From assembly GCA_032718475.1 (NCBI GenBank), contig JAUCBJ010003364.1:1-42668 (forward strand): a stretch of 42,668 nucleotides of DNA, given 5' to 3'. Source of the DNA: Nemertoderma westbladi (taxonomy: Eukaryota > Xenacoelomorpha > Nemertodermatida > Nemertodermatidae). Below, one piece after another: positions 18,031 to 31,699 of this stretch. Numbering within the stretch: the first letter of the stretch is position 1; the number at the start of each line of letters is the position of its first letter. A program made the position numbers and the translations under genes. Under the pieces are notes generated by a model, which was not told where the DNA came from, ran no database searches, and was given only the letters and a program-made list of their open reading frames with translations.

Positions 18031-21000
18031 ACAGATAATGGCCACCAACGTTAGGTGAGTAAATAAACAGATAATGGCCACCAACGTTAGGTGAGTAAAT
18101 AAACAGATAATGGCAACCAACGTTAGGTGAGTAAATAAACAGATAATGTAAACCAACGTTAGGTGAGTAAATAAACAGATAATGGCAACCAACGTTAGGT
18201 GAGTAAATAAACAGATAATGGCAACCAACGTTAGGTGAGTAAATAAACAGATAATGGCAACCAACGTTAGGTGAGTAAATAAACAGATAATGGCAACCAA
18301 CGTTAGGTGAGTAAATAAACAGATAATGGCAACCAACGTTAGGTGAGTAAATAAACAGATAATGGCAACCAACGTTAGGTGAGTAAATAAACAGATAATG
18401 GCAACCAACGTTAGGTGAGTAAATAAACAGATAATGGCAACCAACGTTAGGTGAGTAAATAAACAGATAATGGCAACCAACGTTAGGTGAGTAAATAAAC
18501 AGATAATGGCAACCAACGTTAGGTGAGTAAATAAACAGATAATGGCAACCAACGTTAGGTGAGTAAATAAACAGATAATGGCAACCAACGTTAGGTGAGT
18601 AAATAAACAGATAATGGCCACCAACGTTAGGTGAGTAAATAAACAGATAATGGCAACCAACGTTAGGTGAGTAAATAAACAGATAATGGCAACCAACGTT
18701 AGGTGAGTAAATAAACAGATAATGGCAACCAACGTTAGGTGAGTAAATAAACAGATAATGGCAACCAACGTTAGGTGAGTAAATAAACAGATAATGGCAA
18801 CCAACGTTAGGTGAGTAAATAAACAGATAATGGCAACCAACGTTAGGTGAGTAAATAAACAGATAATGGCAACCAACGTTAGGTGAGTAAATAAACAGAT
18901 AATGGCAACCAACGTTAGGTGAGTAAATAAACAGATAATGGCCACCAACGTTAGGTGAGTAAATAAACAGATAATGGCAACCAACGTTAGGTGAGTAAAT
19001 AAACAGATAATGGCAACCAACGTTAGGTGAGTAAATAAACAGATAATGGCAACCAACGTTAGGTGAGTAAATAAACAGATAATGGCAACCAACGTTAGGT
19101 GAGTAAATAAACAGATAATGGCAACCAACGTTAGGTGAGTAAATAAACAGATAATGGCAACCAACGTTAGGTGAGTAAATAAACAGATAATGGCAACCAA
19201 CGTTAGGTGAGTAAATAAACAGATAATGGCAACCAACGTTAGGTGAGTAAATAAACAGATAATGGCAACCAACGTTAGGTGAGTAAATAAACAGATAATG
19301 GCAACCAACGTTAGGTGAGTAAATAAACAGATAATGGCAACCAACGTTAGGTGAGTAAATAAACAGATAATGGCAACCAACGTTAGGTGAGTAAATAAAC
19401 AGATAATGGCAACCAACGTTAGGTGAGTAAATAAACAGATAATGGCAACCAACGTTAGGTGAGTAAATAAACAGATAATGGCAACCAACGTTAGGTGAGT
19501 AAATAAACAGATAATGGCAACCAACGTTAGGTGAGTAAATAAACAGATAATGGCAACCAACGTTAGGTGAGTAAATAAACAGATAATGGCAACCAACGTT
19601 AGGTGAGTAAATAAACAGATAATGGCAACCAACGTTAGGTGAGTAAATAAACAGATAATGGCAACCAACGTTAGGTGAGTAAATAAACAGATAATGGCAA
19701 CCAACGTTAGGTGAGTAAATAAACAGATAATGGCAACCAACGTTAGGTGAGTAAATAAACAGATAATGGCAACCAACGTTAGGTGAGTAAATAAACAGAT
19801 AATGGCCACCAACGTTAGGTGAGTAAATAAACAGATAATGGCAACCAACGTTAGGTGAGTAAATAAACAGATAATGGCCACCAACGTTAGGTGAGTAAAT
19901 AAACAGATAATGGCAACCAACGTTAGGTGAGTAAATAAACAGATAATGGCAACCAACGTTAGGTGAGTAAATAAACAGATAATGGCCACCAACGTTAGGT
20001 GAGTAAATAAACAGATAATGGCAACCAACGTTAGGTGAGTAAATAAACAGATAATGGCAACCAACGTTAGGTGAGTAAATAAACAGATAATGGCCACCAA
20101 CGTTAGGTGAGTAAATAAACAGATAATGGCAACCAACGTTAGGTGAGTAAATAAACAGATAATGGCAACCAACGTTAGGTGAGTAAATAAACAGATAATG
20201 GCCACCAACGTTAGGTGAGTAAATAAACAGATAATGGCAACCAACGTTAGGTGAGTAAATAAACAGATAATGGCAACCAACGTTAGGTGAGTAAATAAAC
20301 AGATAATGGCCACCAACGTTAGGTGAGTAAATAAACAGATAATGGCCACCAACGTTAGGTGAGTAAATAAACAGATAATGGCAACCAACGTTAGGTGAGT
20401 AAATAAACAGATAATGGCAACCAACGTTAGGTGAGTAAATAAACAGATAATGGCAACCAACGTTAGGTGAGTAAATAAACAGATAATGGCAACCAACGTT
20501 AGGTGAGTAAATAAACAGATAATGGCAACCAACGTTAGGTGAGTAAATAAACAGATAATGGCAACCAACGTTAGGTGAGTAAATAAACAGATAATGGCAA
20601 CCAACGTTAGGTGAGTAAATAAACAGATAATGGCAACCAACGTTAGGTGAGTAAATAAACAGATAATGGCAACCAACGTTAGGTGAGTAAATAAACAGAT
20701 AATGGCAACCAACGTTAGGTGAGTAAATAAACAGATAATGGCAACCAACGTTAGGTGAGTAAATAAACAGATAATGGCAACCAACGTTAGGTGAGTAAAT
20801 AAACAGATAATGGCAACCAACGTTAGGTGAGTAAATAAACAGATAATGGCAACCAACGTTAGGTGAGTAAATAAACAGATAATGGCCACCAACGTTAGGT
20901 GAGTAAATAAACAGATAATGGCAACCAACGTTAGGTGAGTAAATAAACAGATAATGGCAACCAACGTTAGGTGAGTAAATAAACAGATAATGGCAACCAA

Positions 21001-23439
21001 CGTTAGGTGAGTAAATAAACAGATAATGGCAACCAACGTTAGGTGAGTAAATAAACAGATAATGGCCACCAACGTTAGGTGAGTAAATAAACAGATAATG
21101 GCAACCAACGTTAGGTGAGTAAATAAACAGATAATGGCAACCAACGTTAGGTGAGTAAATAAACAGATAATGGCCACCAACGTTAGGTGAGTAAATAAAC
21201 AGATAATGGCAACCAACGTTAGGTGAGTAAATAAACAGATAATGGCAACCAACGTTAGGTGAGTAAATAAACAGATAATGGCCACCAACGTTAGGTGAGT
21301 AAATAAACAGATAATGGCAACCAACGTTAGGTGAGTAAATAAACAGATAATGGCAACCAACGTTAGGTGAGTAAATAAACAGATAATGGCCACCAACGTT
21401 AGGTGAGTAAATAAACAGATAATGGCAACCAACGTTAGGTGAGTAAATAAACAGATAATGGCAACCAACGTTAGGTGAGTAAATAAACAGATAATGGCAA
21501 CCAACGTTAGGTGAGTAAATAAACAGATAATGGCAACCAACGTTAGGTGAGTAAATAAACAGATAATGGCAACCAACGTTAGGTGAGTAAATAAACAGAT
21601 AATGGCAACCAACGTTAGGTGAGTAAATAAACAGATAATGGCAACCAACGTTAGGTGAGTAAATAAACAGATAATGGCCACCAACGTTAGGTTAGTAAAT
21701 AAACAGATAATGGCCACCAACGTTAGGTGAGTAAATAAACAGATAATGGCCACCAACGTTAGGTGAGTAAATAAACAGATAATGGCCACCAACGTTAGGT
21801 GAGTAAATAAACAGATAATGGCCACCAACGTTAGGTGAGTAAATAAACAGATAATGGCAACCAACGTTAGGTGAGTAAATAAACAGATAATGGCCACCAA
21901 CGTTAGGTGAGTAAATAAACAGATAATGGCCACCAACGTTAGGTGAGTAAATAAACAGATAATGGCAACCAACGTTAGGTGAGTAAATAAACAGATAATG
22001 GAAACCAACGTTAGCTGAGTAAATAAACAGATAATGGCAACCAACGTTAGGTGAGTAAATAAACAGATAATGGCAACCAACGTTAGGTGAGTAAATAAAC
22101 AGATAATGGCCACCAACGTTAGGTGAGTAAATAAACAGATAATGGCAACCAACGTTAGGTGAGTAAATAAACAGATAATGGCCACCAACGTTAGGTGAGT
22201 AAATAAACAGATAATGGCCACCAACGTTAGGTGAGTAAATAAACAGATAATGGCAACCAACGTTAGGTGAGTAAATAAACAGATAATGGCCACCAACGTT
22301 AGGTGAGTAAATAAACAGATAATGGCCACCAACGTTAGGTGAGTAAATAAACAGATAATGGCAACCAACGTTAGGTGAGTAAATAAACAGATAATGGAAA
22401 CCAACGTTAGCTGAGTAAATAAACAGATAATGGCAACCAACGTTAGGTGAGTAAATAAACAGATAATGGCAACCAACGTTAGGTGAGTAAATAAACAGAT
22501 AATGGCCACCAACGTTAGGTTAGTAAATAAACAGATAATGGCAACCAACGTTAGGTGAGTAAATAAACAGATAATGGCCACCAACGTTAGGTGAGTAAAT
22601 AAACAGATAATGGCCACCAACGTTAGGTGAGTAAATAAACAGATAATGGCCACCAACGTTAGGTGAGTAAATAAACAGATAATGGCCACCAACGTTAGGT
22701 GAGTAAATAAACAGATAATGGCCACCAACGTTAGGTGAGTAAATAAACAGATAATGGCAACCAACGTTAGGTGAGTAAATAAACAGATAATGGCCACCAA
22801 CGTTAGGTGAGTAAATAAACAGATAATGGCCACCAACGTTAGGTGAGTAAATAAACAGATAATGGCAACCAACGTTAGGTGAGTAAATAAACAGATAATG
22901 GCCACCAACGTTAGGTGAGTAAATAAACAGATAATGGCAACCAACGTTAGGAGAGTAAATAAACAGATAATGGCAACCAACGTTAGGTGAGTAAATAAAC
23001 AGATAATGGCAACCAACGTTAGGTGAGTAAATAAACAGATAATGGCAACCAAAGCTCGGTGAGTAAATAAACAGATAATGGCAACCAACGTTAGGTGAGT
23101 AAATAAACAGATAATGGCCACCAACGTTAGGTGAGTAAATAAACAGATAATGGCCTCCAACGTTAGGTGAGTAAATAAACAGATAATGGCAACCAACGTT
23201 AGGTGAGTAAATAAACAGATAATGGCAACCAACGTTAGGAGAGTAAATAAACTGATAATGGCAACCAACGTTAGGTGAGTAAATAAACAGATAATGGCAA
23301 CCAACGTTAGGTGAGTAAATAAACAGATAATGGCAACCAAAGCTCGGTGAGTAAATAAACAGATAATGGCAACCAACGTTAGGTGAGTAAATAAACAGAT
23401 AATGGGAACCAACGTTAGGTGAGTAAATAAACATATAAT

Positions 23440-26400
23440 GGAAACCAACGTTAGGAGAGTAAATAAACAGATAATGGCCACCAACGTTAGATGAGTAAAT
23501 AAACAGATAATGGCCACCAACGTTAGGAGAGTAAATAAACAGATAATGGCAACCAACGTTAGGTGAGTAAATAAACAGATAATGGCCAACGTTAGGTGAG
23601 TAAATAAACAGATAATGGCAACCAACGTTAGGTGAGTAAATAAACAGATAATGGCAACCAACGTTAGGTGAGTAAATAAACAGATAATGGGAACCAACGT
23701 TAGGTGAGTAAATAAACAGATAATGGCCACCAACGTTAGGTGAGTAAATAAACAGATAATGGCCACCAACGTTAGATGAGTAAATAAACAGATAATGGCA
23801 ACCAACGTTAGGTGAGTAAATAAACAGATAATGGCAACCAACGTTAGGTGAGTAAATAAACAGATAATGGCAACCAACGTTAGGTGAGTAAATAAACAGA
23901 TAATGGGAACCAACGTTAGGTGAGTAAATAAACAGATAATGGCCACCAACGTTAGGTGAGTAAATAAACAGATAATGGCCACCAACGTTAGATGAGTAAA
24001 TAAACAGATAATGGCAACCAACGTTAGGTGAGTAAATAAACAGATAATGGCAACCAACGTTAGGTGAGTAAATAAACAGATAATGGGAACCAACGTTAGG
24101 TGAGTAAATAAACAGATAATGGCCACCAACGTTAGGAGAGTAAATAAACAGATAATGGCAACCAACGTTAGGTGAGTAAATAAACAGATAATGGCAACCA
24201 ACGTTAGGTGAGTAAATAAACAGATAATGGGAACCAACGTTAGGTGAGTAAATAAACAGATAATGGCAACCAACGTTAGGTGAGTAAATAAACAGATAAT
24301 GGGAACCAACGTTAGGTGAGTAAATAAACAGATAATGGCCACCAACGTTAGGTGAGTAAATAAACAGATAATGGCAACCAACGTTAGGTGAGTAAATAAA
24401 CAGATAATGGCCACCAACGTTAGAAGAGTAAATAAACAGATAATGGCAACCAACGTTAGATGAGTAAATAAACAGATAATGGCCACCAACGTTAGATGAG
24501 TAAATAAACAGATAATGGCCACCAACGTTAGGTGAGTCAATAAACAGATAATGGCCACCAACGTTAGGAGAGTAAATAAACAGATAATGGCAACCAACGT
24601 TAGGTGAGTAAATAAACAGATAATGGCAACCAACGTTAGGTGAGTAAATAAACAGATAATGGCCACCAACGTTAGGAGAGTAAATAAACAGATAATGGCC
24701 ACCAACGTTAGGAGAGTAAATAAACAGATAATGGCCACCAACGTTAGGAGAGTAAATAAACAGATAATGGCCACCAACGTTAGATGAGTAAATAAACAGA
24801 TAATGGCAACCAACGTTAGGTGAGTAAATAAACAGATAATGGCCACCAACGTTAGGAGAGTAAATAAACAGATAATGGCAACCAACGTTAGGTGAGTAAA
24901 TAAACAGATAATGGAAACCAACGTTAGGAGAGTAAATAAACAGATAATGGCAACCAACGTTATGTGAGTAAATAAACAGATAATGGCAACCAACGTTAGA
25001 TGAGTAAATAAACAGATAATGGCCACCAACGTTAGATGAGTAAATAAACAGATAATGGCAACCAACGTTAGGTGAGTAAATAAACAGATAATGGCAACCA
25101 ACGTTAGGTGAGTAAATAAACAGATAATGGCCACCAACGTTAGGAGAGTAAATAAACAGATAATGGCCACCAACGTTAGGAGAGTAAATAAACAGATAAT
25201 GGCCACCAACGTTAGATGAGTAAATAAACAGATAATGGCAACCAACGTTAGATGAGTAAATAAACAGATAATGGCAACCAACGTTAGGTGAGTAAATAAA
25301 CAGATAATGGCCACCAACATTAGGTGAGTAAATAAACAGATAATGGCAACCAACGTTAGGTGAGTAAATAAACAGATAATGGCAACCAACGTTAGGTGAG
25401 TAAATAAACAGATAATGGCCACCAAAGTTAGATGAGTAAATAAACAGATAATGGCAACCAACGTTAGGTGAGTAAATAAACAGATAATGGCCACCAACGT
25501 TAGGTGAGTAAATAAACAGATAATGGCCACCAACGTTAGGTGAGTAAATAAACAGATAATGGCCACCAACGTTAGGTGAGTAAATAAACAGATAATGGCC
25601 GCCAACGTTAGGTGAGTAAATAAACAGATAATGGCCACCAACGTTAGGTGAGTAAATAAACAGATAATGGCCGCCAACGTTAGATGAGTAAAAAAACAGA
25701 TAATGGCAACCAACGTTAGATGAGTAAATAAACAGATAATGGCAACCAACGTTAGGTGAGTAAATAAACAGATAATGGCAACCAACGTTAGGTGAGTAAA
25801 TAAACAGATAATGGCCACCAACGTTAGATGAGTAAATAAACAGATAATGGCCACCAACGTTAGATGAGTAAATAAACAGATAATGGCAACCAACGTTAGG
25901 TGAGTAAATAAACAGATAATGGCAACCAACGTTAGATGAGTAAATAAACAGATAATGGCAACCAACGTTAGGTGAGTAAATAAACAGATAATGGCCACCA
26001 ACGTTAGATGAGTAAATAAACAGATAATGGCCACCAACGTTAGATGAGTAAATAAACAGATAATGGCAACCAACGTTAGGTGAGTAAATAAACAGATAAT
26101 GGCCACCAACGTTAGATGAGTAAATAAACAGATAATGGCCACCAACGTTAGATGAGTAAATAAACAGATAATGGCAACCAACGTTAGGTGAGTAAATAAA
26201 CAGATAATGGCCACCAACATTAGGTGAGTAAATAAACAGATAATGGCAACCAACGTTAGGTGAGTAAATAAACAGATAATGGCAACCAACGTTAGGTGAG
26301 TAAATAAACAGATAATGGCAACCAACGTTAGGTGAGTAAATAAACAGATAATGGCAACCAACGATAGGTGAGTAAATAAACAGATAATGGCCACCAACAT

Positions 26401-28950
26401 TAGGTGAGTAAATAAACAGATAATGGCAACCAACGTTAGGTGAGTAAATAAACAGATAATGGCAACCAACGTTAGGTGAGTAAATAAACAGATAATGGCA
26501 ACCAACGTTAGATGAGTAAATAAACAGATAATGGCCACCAACGTTAGATGAGTAAATAAACAGATAATGGCAACCAACGTTAGGTGAGTAAATAAACAGA
26601 TAATGGCCACCAACGTTAGGTGAGTAAATAAACAGATAATGGCAACCAACGTTAGGTGAGTAAATAAACAGATAATGGCAACCAACGTTAGGTGAGTAAA
26701 TAAACAGATAATGGCCACCAACGTTAGATGAGTAAATAAACAGATAATGGCAACCAACGTTAGATGAGTAAATAAACAGATAATGGCCACCAACGTTAGA
26801 TGAGTAAATAAACAGATAATGGCAACCAACGTTAGGTGAGTAAATAAACAGATAATGGCCACCAACGTTAGGTGAGTAAATAAACAGATAATGGCAACCA
26901 ACGTTAGGTGAGTAAATAAACAGATAATGGCAACCAACGTTAGGTGAGTAAATAAACAGATAATGGCAACCAACGTTAGGTGAGTAAATAAACAGATAAT
27001 GGCAACCAACGTTAGGTGAGTAAATAAACAGATAATGGCAACCAACGTTAGGTGAGTAAATAAACAGATAATGGCAACCAACGTTAGGTGAGTAAATAAA
27101 CAGATAATGGCAACCAACGTTAGGTGAGTAAATAAACAGATAATGGCAACCAACGTTAGGTGAGTAAATAAACAGATAATGGCAACCAACGTTAGGTGAG
27201 TAAATAAACAGATAATGGCAACCAACGTTAGGTGAGTAAATAAACAGATAATGGCAACCAACGTTAGGTGAGTAAATAAACAGATAATGGCAACCAACGT
27301 TAGGTGAGTAAATAAACAGATAATGGCAACCAACGTTAGGTGAGTAAATAAACAGATAATGGCAACCAACGTTAGGTGAGTAAATAAACAGATAATGGCA
27401 ACCAACGTTAGGTGAGTAAATAAACAGATAATGGCAACCAACGTTAGATGAGTAAATAAACAGATAATGGCAACCAACGTTAGATGAGTAAATAAACAGA
27501 TAATGGCAACCAACGTTAGGTGAGTAAATAAACAGATAATGGCAACCAACGTTAGGTGAGTAAATAAACAGATAATGGCAACCAACGTTAGGTGAGTAAA
27601 TAAACAGATAATGGCAACCAACGTTAGGTGAGTAAATAAACAGATAATGGCAACCAACGTTAGGTGAGTAAATAAACAGATAATGGCAACCAACGTTAGG
27701 TGAGTAAATAAACAGATAATGGCAACCAACGTTAGGTGAGTAAATAAACAGATAATGGCAACCAACGTTAGGTGAGTAAATAAACAGATAATGGCAACCA
27801 ACGTTAGGTGAGTAAATAAACAGATAATGGCAACCAACGTTAGATGAGTAAATAAACAGATAATGGCAACCAACGTTAGATGAGTAAATAAACAGATAAT
27901 GGCAACCAACGTTAGGTGAGTAAATAAACAGATAATGGCAACCAACGTTAGGTGAGTAAATAAACAGATAATGGCAACCAACGTTAGGTGAGTAAATAAA
28001 CAGATAATGGCAACCAACGTTAGGTGAGTAAATAAACAGATAATGGCAACCAACGTTAGGTGAGTAAATAAACAGATAATGGCAACCAACGTTAGGTGAG
28101 TAAATAAACAGATAATGGCAACCAACGTTAGATGAGTAAATAAACAGATAATGGCAACCAACGTTAGGTGAGTAAATAAACAGATAATGGCAACCAACGT
28201 TAGGTGAGTAAATAAACAGATAATGGCAACCAACGTTAGATGAGTAAATAAACAGATAATGGCAACCAACGTTAGGTGAGTAAATAAACAGATAATGGCA
28301 ACCAACGTTAGGTGAGTAAATAAACAGATAATGGCAACCAACGTTAGATGAGTAAATAAACAGATAATGGCAACCAACGTTAGGTGAGTAAATAAACAGA
28401 TAATGGCAACCAACGTTAGGTGAGTAAATAAACAGATAATGGCCACCAACGTTAGGTGAGTAAATAAACAGATAATGGCCACCAACGTTAGATGAGTAAA
28501 TAAACAGATAATGGCAACCAACGTTAGGTGAGTAAATAAACAGATAATGGCAACCAACGTTAGGTGAGTAAATAAACAGATAATGGCAACCAACGTTAGA
28601 TGAGTAAATAAACAGATAATGGCAACCAACGTTAGGTGAGTAAATAAACAGATAATGGCAACCAACGTTAGGTGAGTAAATAAACAGATAATGGCAACCA
28701 ACGTTAGGTGAGTAAATAAACAGATAATGGCAACCAACGTTAGATGAGTAAATAAACAGATAATGGCAACCAACGTTAGGTGAGTAAATAAACAGATAAT
28801 GGCAACCAACGTTAGATGAGTAAATAAACAGATAATGGCAACCAACGTTAGGTGAGTAAATAAACAGATAATGGCAACCAACGTTAGGTGAGTAAATAAA
28901 CAGATAATGGCCACCAACGTTAGATGAGTAAATAAACAGATAATGGCAAC
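23440..28950 (+). repeat. Array zone rich in donor-destroying variants
   Basis: Within this part of the array many units read TTAGATGAGT or TTAGGAGAGT, which replace the G or T of the essential GT. The first 5 kb of the array (17914 to about 22940) has almost none of these. From about 26860 to 28900 the units are otherwise very uniform and only AGATGAGT recurs, at intervals of several units. Confidence 0.75.
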
Positions 28951-29089
28951 CAACGTTAGGTGAGTAAATAAACAGATAATGGCAACCAACGTTAGGTGAG
29001 TAAATAAACAGATAATGGCAACCAACGTTAGGTGAGTAAATAAACAGATAATGGCAACCAACGTTAGGTGAGTAAATAATCAGATAATG

Positions 29090-30877
29090 GAAACCAACGT
29101 TAGGTGAGTAAATAAACAGATAATGGCTGCCAACGTTAGAGGAGTAAATAAACAGATAATGGAAACCAACGTTAGGTGAGTAAATAAACAGATAATGGCC
29201 ACCAACGTTAGGTGAGTAAATAAACCGATAATGGCAACCAACGTTAGGTGAGTAAATAAACAGATAATGGCCACCAACGTTAGGTGAGTAAATAAACAGA
29301 TAATGGCAACCAACGTTAGGTGAGTAAATAAACAGATAATGGCAACCAATGCTAGGTGAGTAAATAAACAGATAATGGCAACCAACGTTAGGTGAGTAAA
29401 TAAACAGATAATGGCAACCAACACTAGGTGAGTAAATAAACAGATAATGGAAACCAACGATAGGTGAGTAAATAAACAGATAATGGCAACCAACATTAGG
29501 TGATTAAATAAACAGAAAATGGCAACCAACGCTAGGTGAGTAAATAAACAGATAATGGAAACCAACGTTAGGTGAGTAAATAAACAGATAATGGCAACCA
29601 ACGTTAGGTGAGTAAATAAACAGATAATGGCAACCAACGTTAGGTGAGTAAATAAACAGATAATGGCAACCAACGTTTGGTGAGTAAATAAACAGATAAT
29701 GGAAACCAACGTTAGGTGAGTAAATAAACAGATAATGGCCACCAACGTTAGGTGAGTAAATAAACAGATAATGGCAACCAACGCTAGGTGAGTAAATAAA
29801 CAGATAATGGAAACCAACGTTAGGTGAGTAAATAAACAGATAATGGCAACCAACGTTAGGTGAGTAAATAAACAGATAATGGCAACCAACGTTAGGTGAG
29901 TAAATAAACAGATAATGGCCACCAACGTTAGGTGAGTAAATAAACAGATAATGGCCACCAACGTTAGGTGAGTAAATAAACAGATAATGGAAACCAACGT
30001 TAGGTGAGTAAATAAACAGATAATGGCAACCAACGTTAGGTGAGTAAATAAACAGATAATGGCCACCAACGTTAGGTGAGTAAATAAACAGATAATGGCA
30101 ACCAACGTTAGGTGAGTAAATAAACAGATAATGGAAACCAACGTTAGGTGAGTAAATAAACAGATAATGGCCACCAACGTTAGGTGAGTAAATAAACAGA
30201 TAATGGCAACCAACGTTAGGTGAGTAAATAAACAGATAATGGCAACCAACGTTAGGTGAGTAAATAAACAGATAATGGCAACCAACGTTAGGTGAGTAAA
30301 TAAACAGATAATGGCAACCAACGTTTGGTGAGTAAATAAACAGATAATGGAAACCAACGTTAGGTGAGTAAATAAACAGATAATGGCCACCAACGTTAGG
30401 TGAGTAAATAAACAGATAATGGCAACCAACGCTAGGTGAGTAAATAAACAGATAATGGCAACCAACGTTAGGTGAGTAAATAAACAGATAATGGCTGCCA
30501 ACGTTAGAGGAGTAAATAAACAGATAATGGAAACCAACGTTAGGTGAGTAAATAAACAGATAATGGCAACCAACGTTAGGTGAGTAAATAAACAGATAAT
30601 GGCAACCAACGTTAGGTGAGTAAATAAACAGATAATGGCTGCCAACGTTAGAGGAGTAAATAAACAGATAATGGAAACCAACGTTAGGTGAGTAAATAAA
30701 CAGATAATGGCCACCAACGTTAGGTGAGTAAATAAACCGATAATGGCAACCAACGTTAGGTGAGTAAATAAACAGATAATGGCCACCAACGTTAGGTGAG
30801 TAAATAAACAGATAATGGCAACCAACGTTAGGTGAGTAAATAAACAGATAATGGCAACCAACGCTAGGTGAGTAAAT
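29090..30877 (+). repeat. Pair of variant-tagged blocks 1,512 bp (42 units) apart
   Basis: The rare variants GGCTGCC...AGAGGAGT (about 29126), AAACCGATAATGG (about 29224), a CCACC unit (29271) and GCTAGG (29351) recur in the same order exactly 1,512 bases later (about 30638, 30736, 30783 and 30863). This marks a block duplication inside the array. A third GCTGCC unit at about 30494 shows further local copying. Confidence 0.8.
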
Positions 30878-31699
30878 AAACAGATAATGGAAACCAACGT
30901 TAGGTGAGTAAATAAACAGATAATGGCAACCAACGTTAGGTGAGTAAATAAACAGATAATGGCAACCAACGTTAGATGAGTAAATAGACAGATAATGGCA
31001 ACCAACGTTAGGTGAGTAAATAAACAGATAATGGCAACCAACGTTAGGAGAGTAAATAAACAGATAATGGCAACCAACGTTAGGTGAGTAAATAAACAGA
31101 TAATGGCAACCAACGTTAGGTGAGTAAATAAACAGATAATGGCAACCAACGTTAGGTGAGTAAATAAACAGATAATGGCCACCAACGTTAGGTGAGTAAA
31201 TAAACAGATAATGGCAACCAACGTTAGGTGAGTAAATAAACAGATAATGGCAACCAACGTTAGGTGAGTAAATAAACAGATAATGGCAACCAACGTTAGG
31301 TGAGTAAATAAACAGATAATGGCAACCAACGTTAGGTGAGTAAATAAACAGATAATGGCAACCAACGTTAGGTGAGTAAATAAACAGATAATGGCAACCA
31401 ACGTTAGGTGAGTAAATAAACAGATAATGGCAACCAACGTTAGGTGAGTAAATAAACAGATAATGGCAACCAACGTTAGGTGAGTAAATAAACAGATAAT
31501 GGCAACCAACGTTAGGTGAGTAAATAAACAGATAATGGCCACCAACGTTAGGTGAGTAAATAAACAGATAATGGCAACCAACGTTAGGTGAGTAAATAAA
31601 CAGATAATGGCAACCAACGTTAGATGAGTAAATAGACAGATAATGGCAACCAACCTTAGGTGAGTAAATAAACAGATAATGGCAACCAACGTTAGGTGA

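Noticed and set aside
17863-29061. A 3,732-codon minus-strand open frame
   Set aside because: It is a pure translation of the 36-bp repeat on the antisense strand, overlaps KARS exon 4, has only the 12-residue period and no other domain. The same explanation covers the open frames at 22520-23434, 29080-31722, 29504-31903, 31692-33208, 32454-37601, 33227-34105 and 37620-42641.
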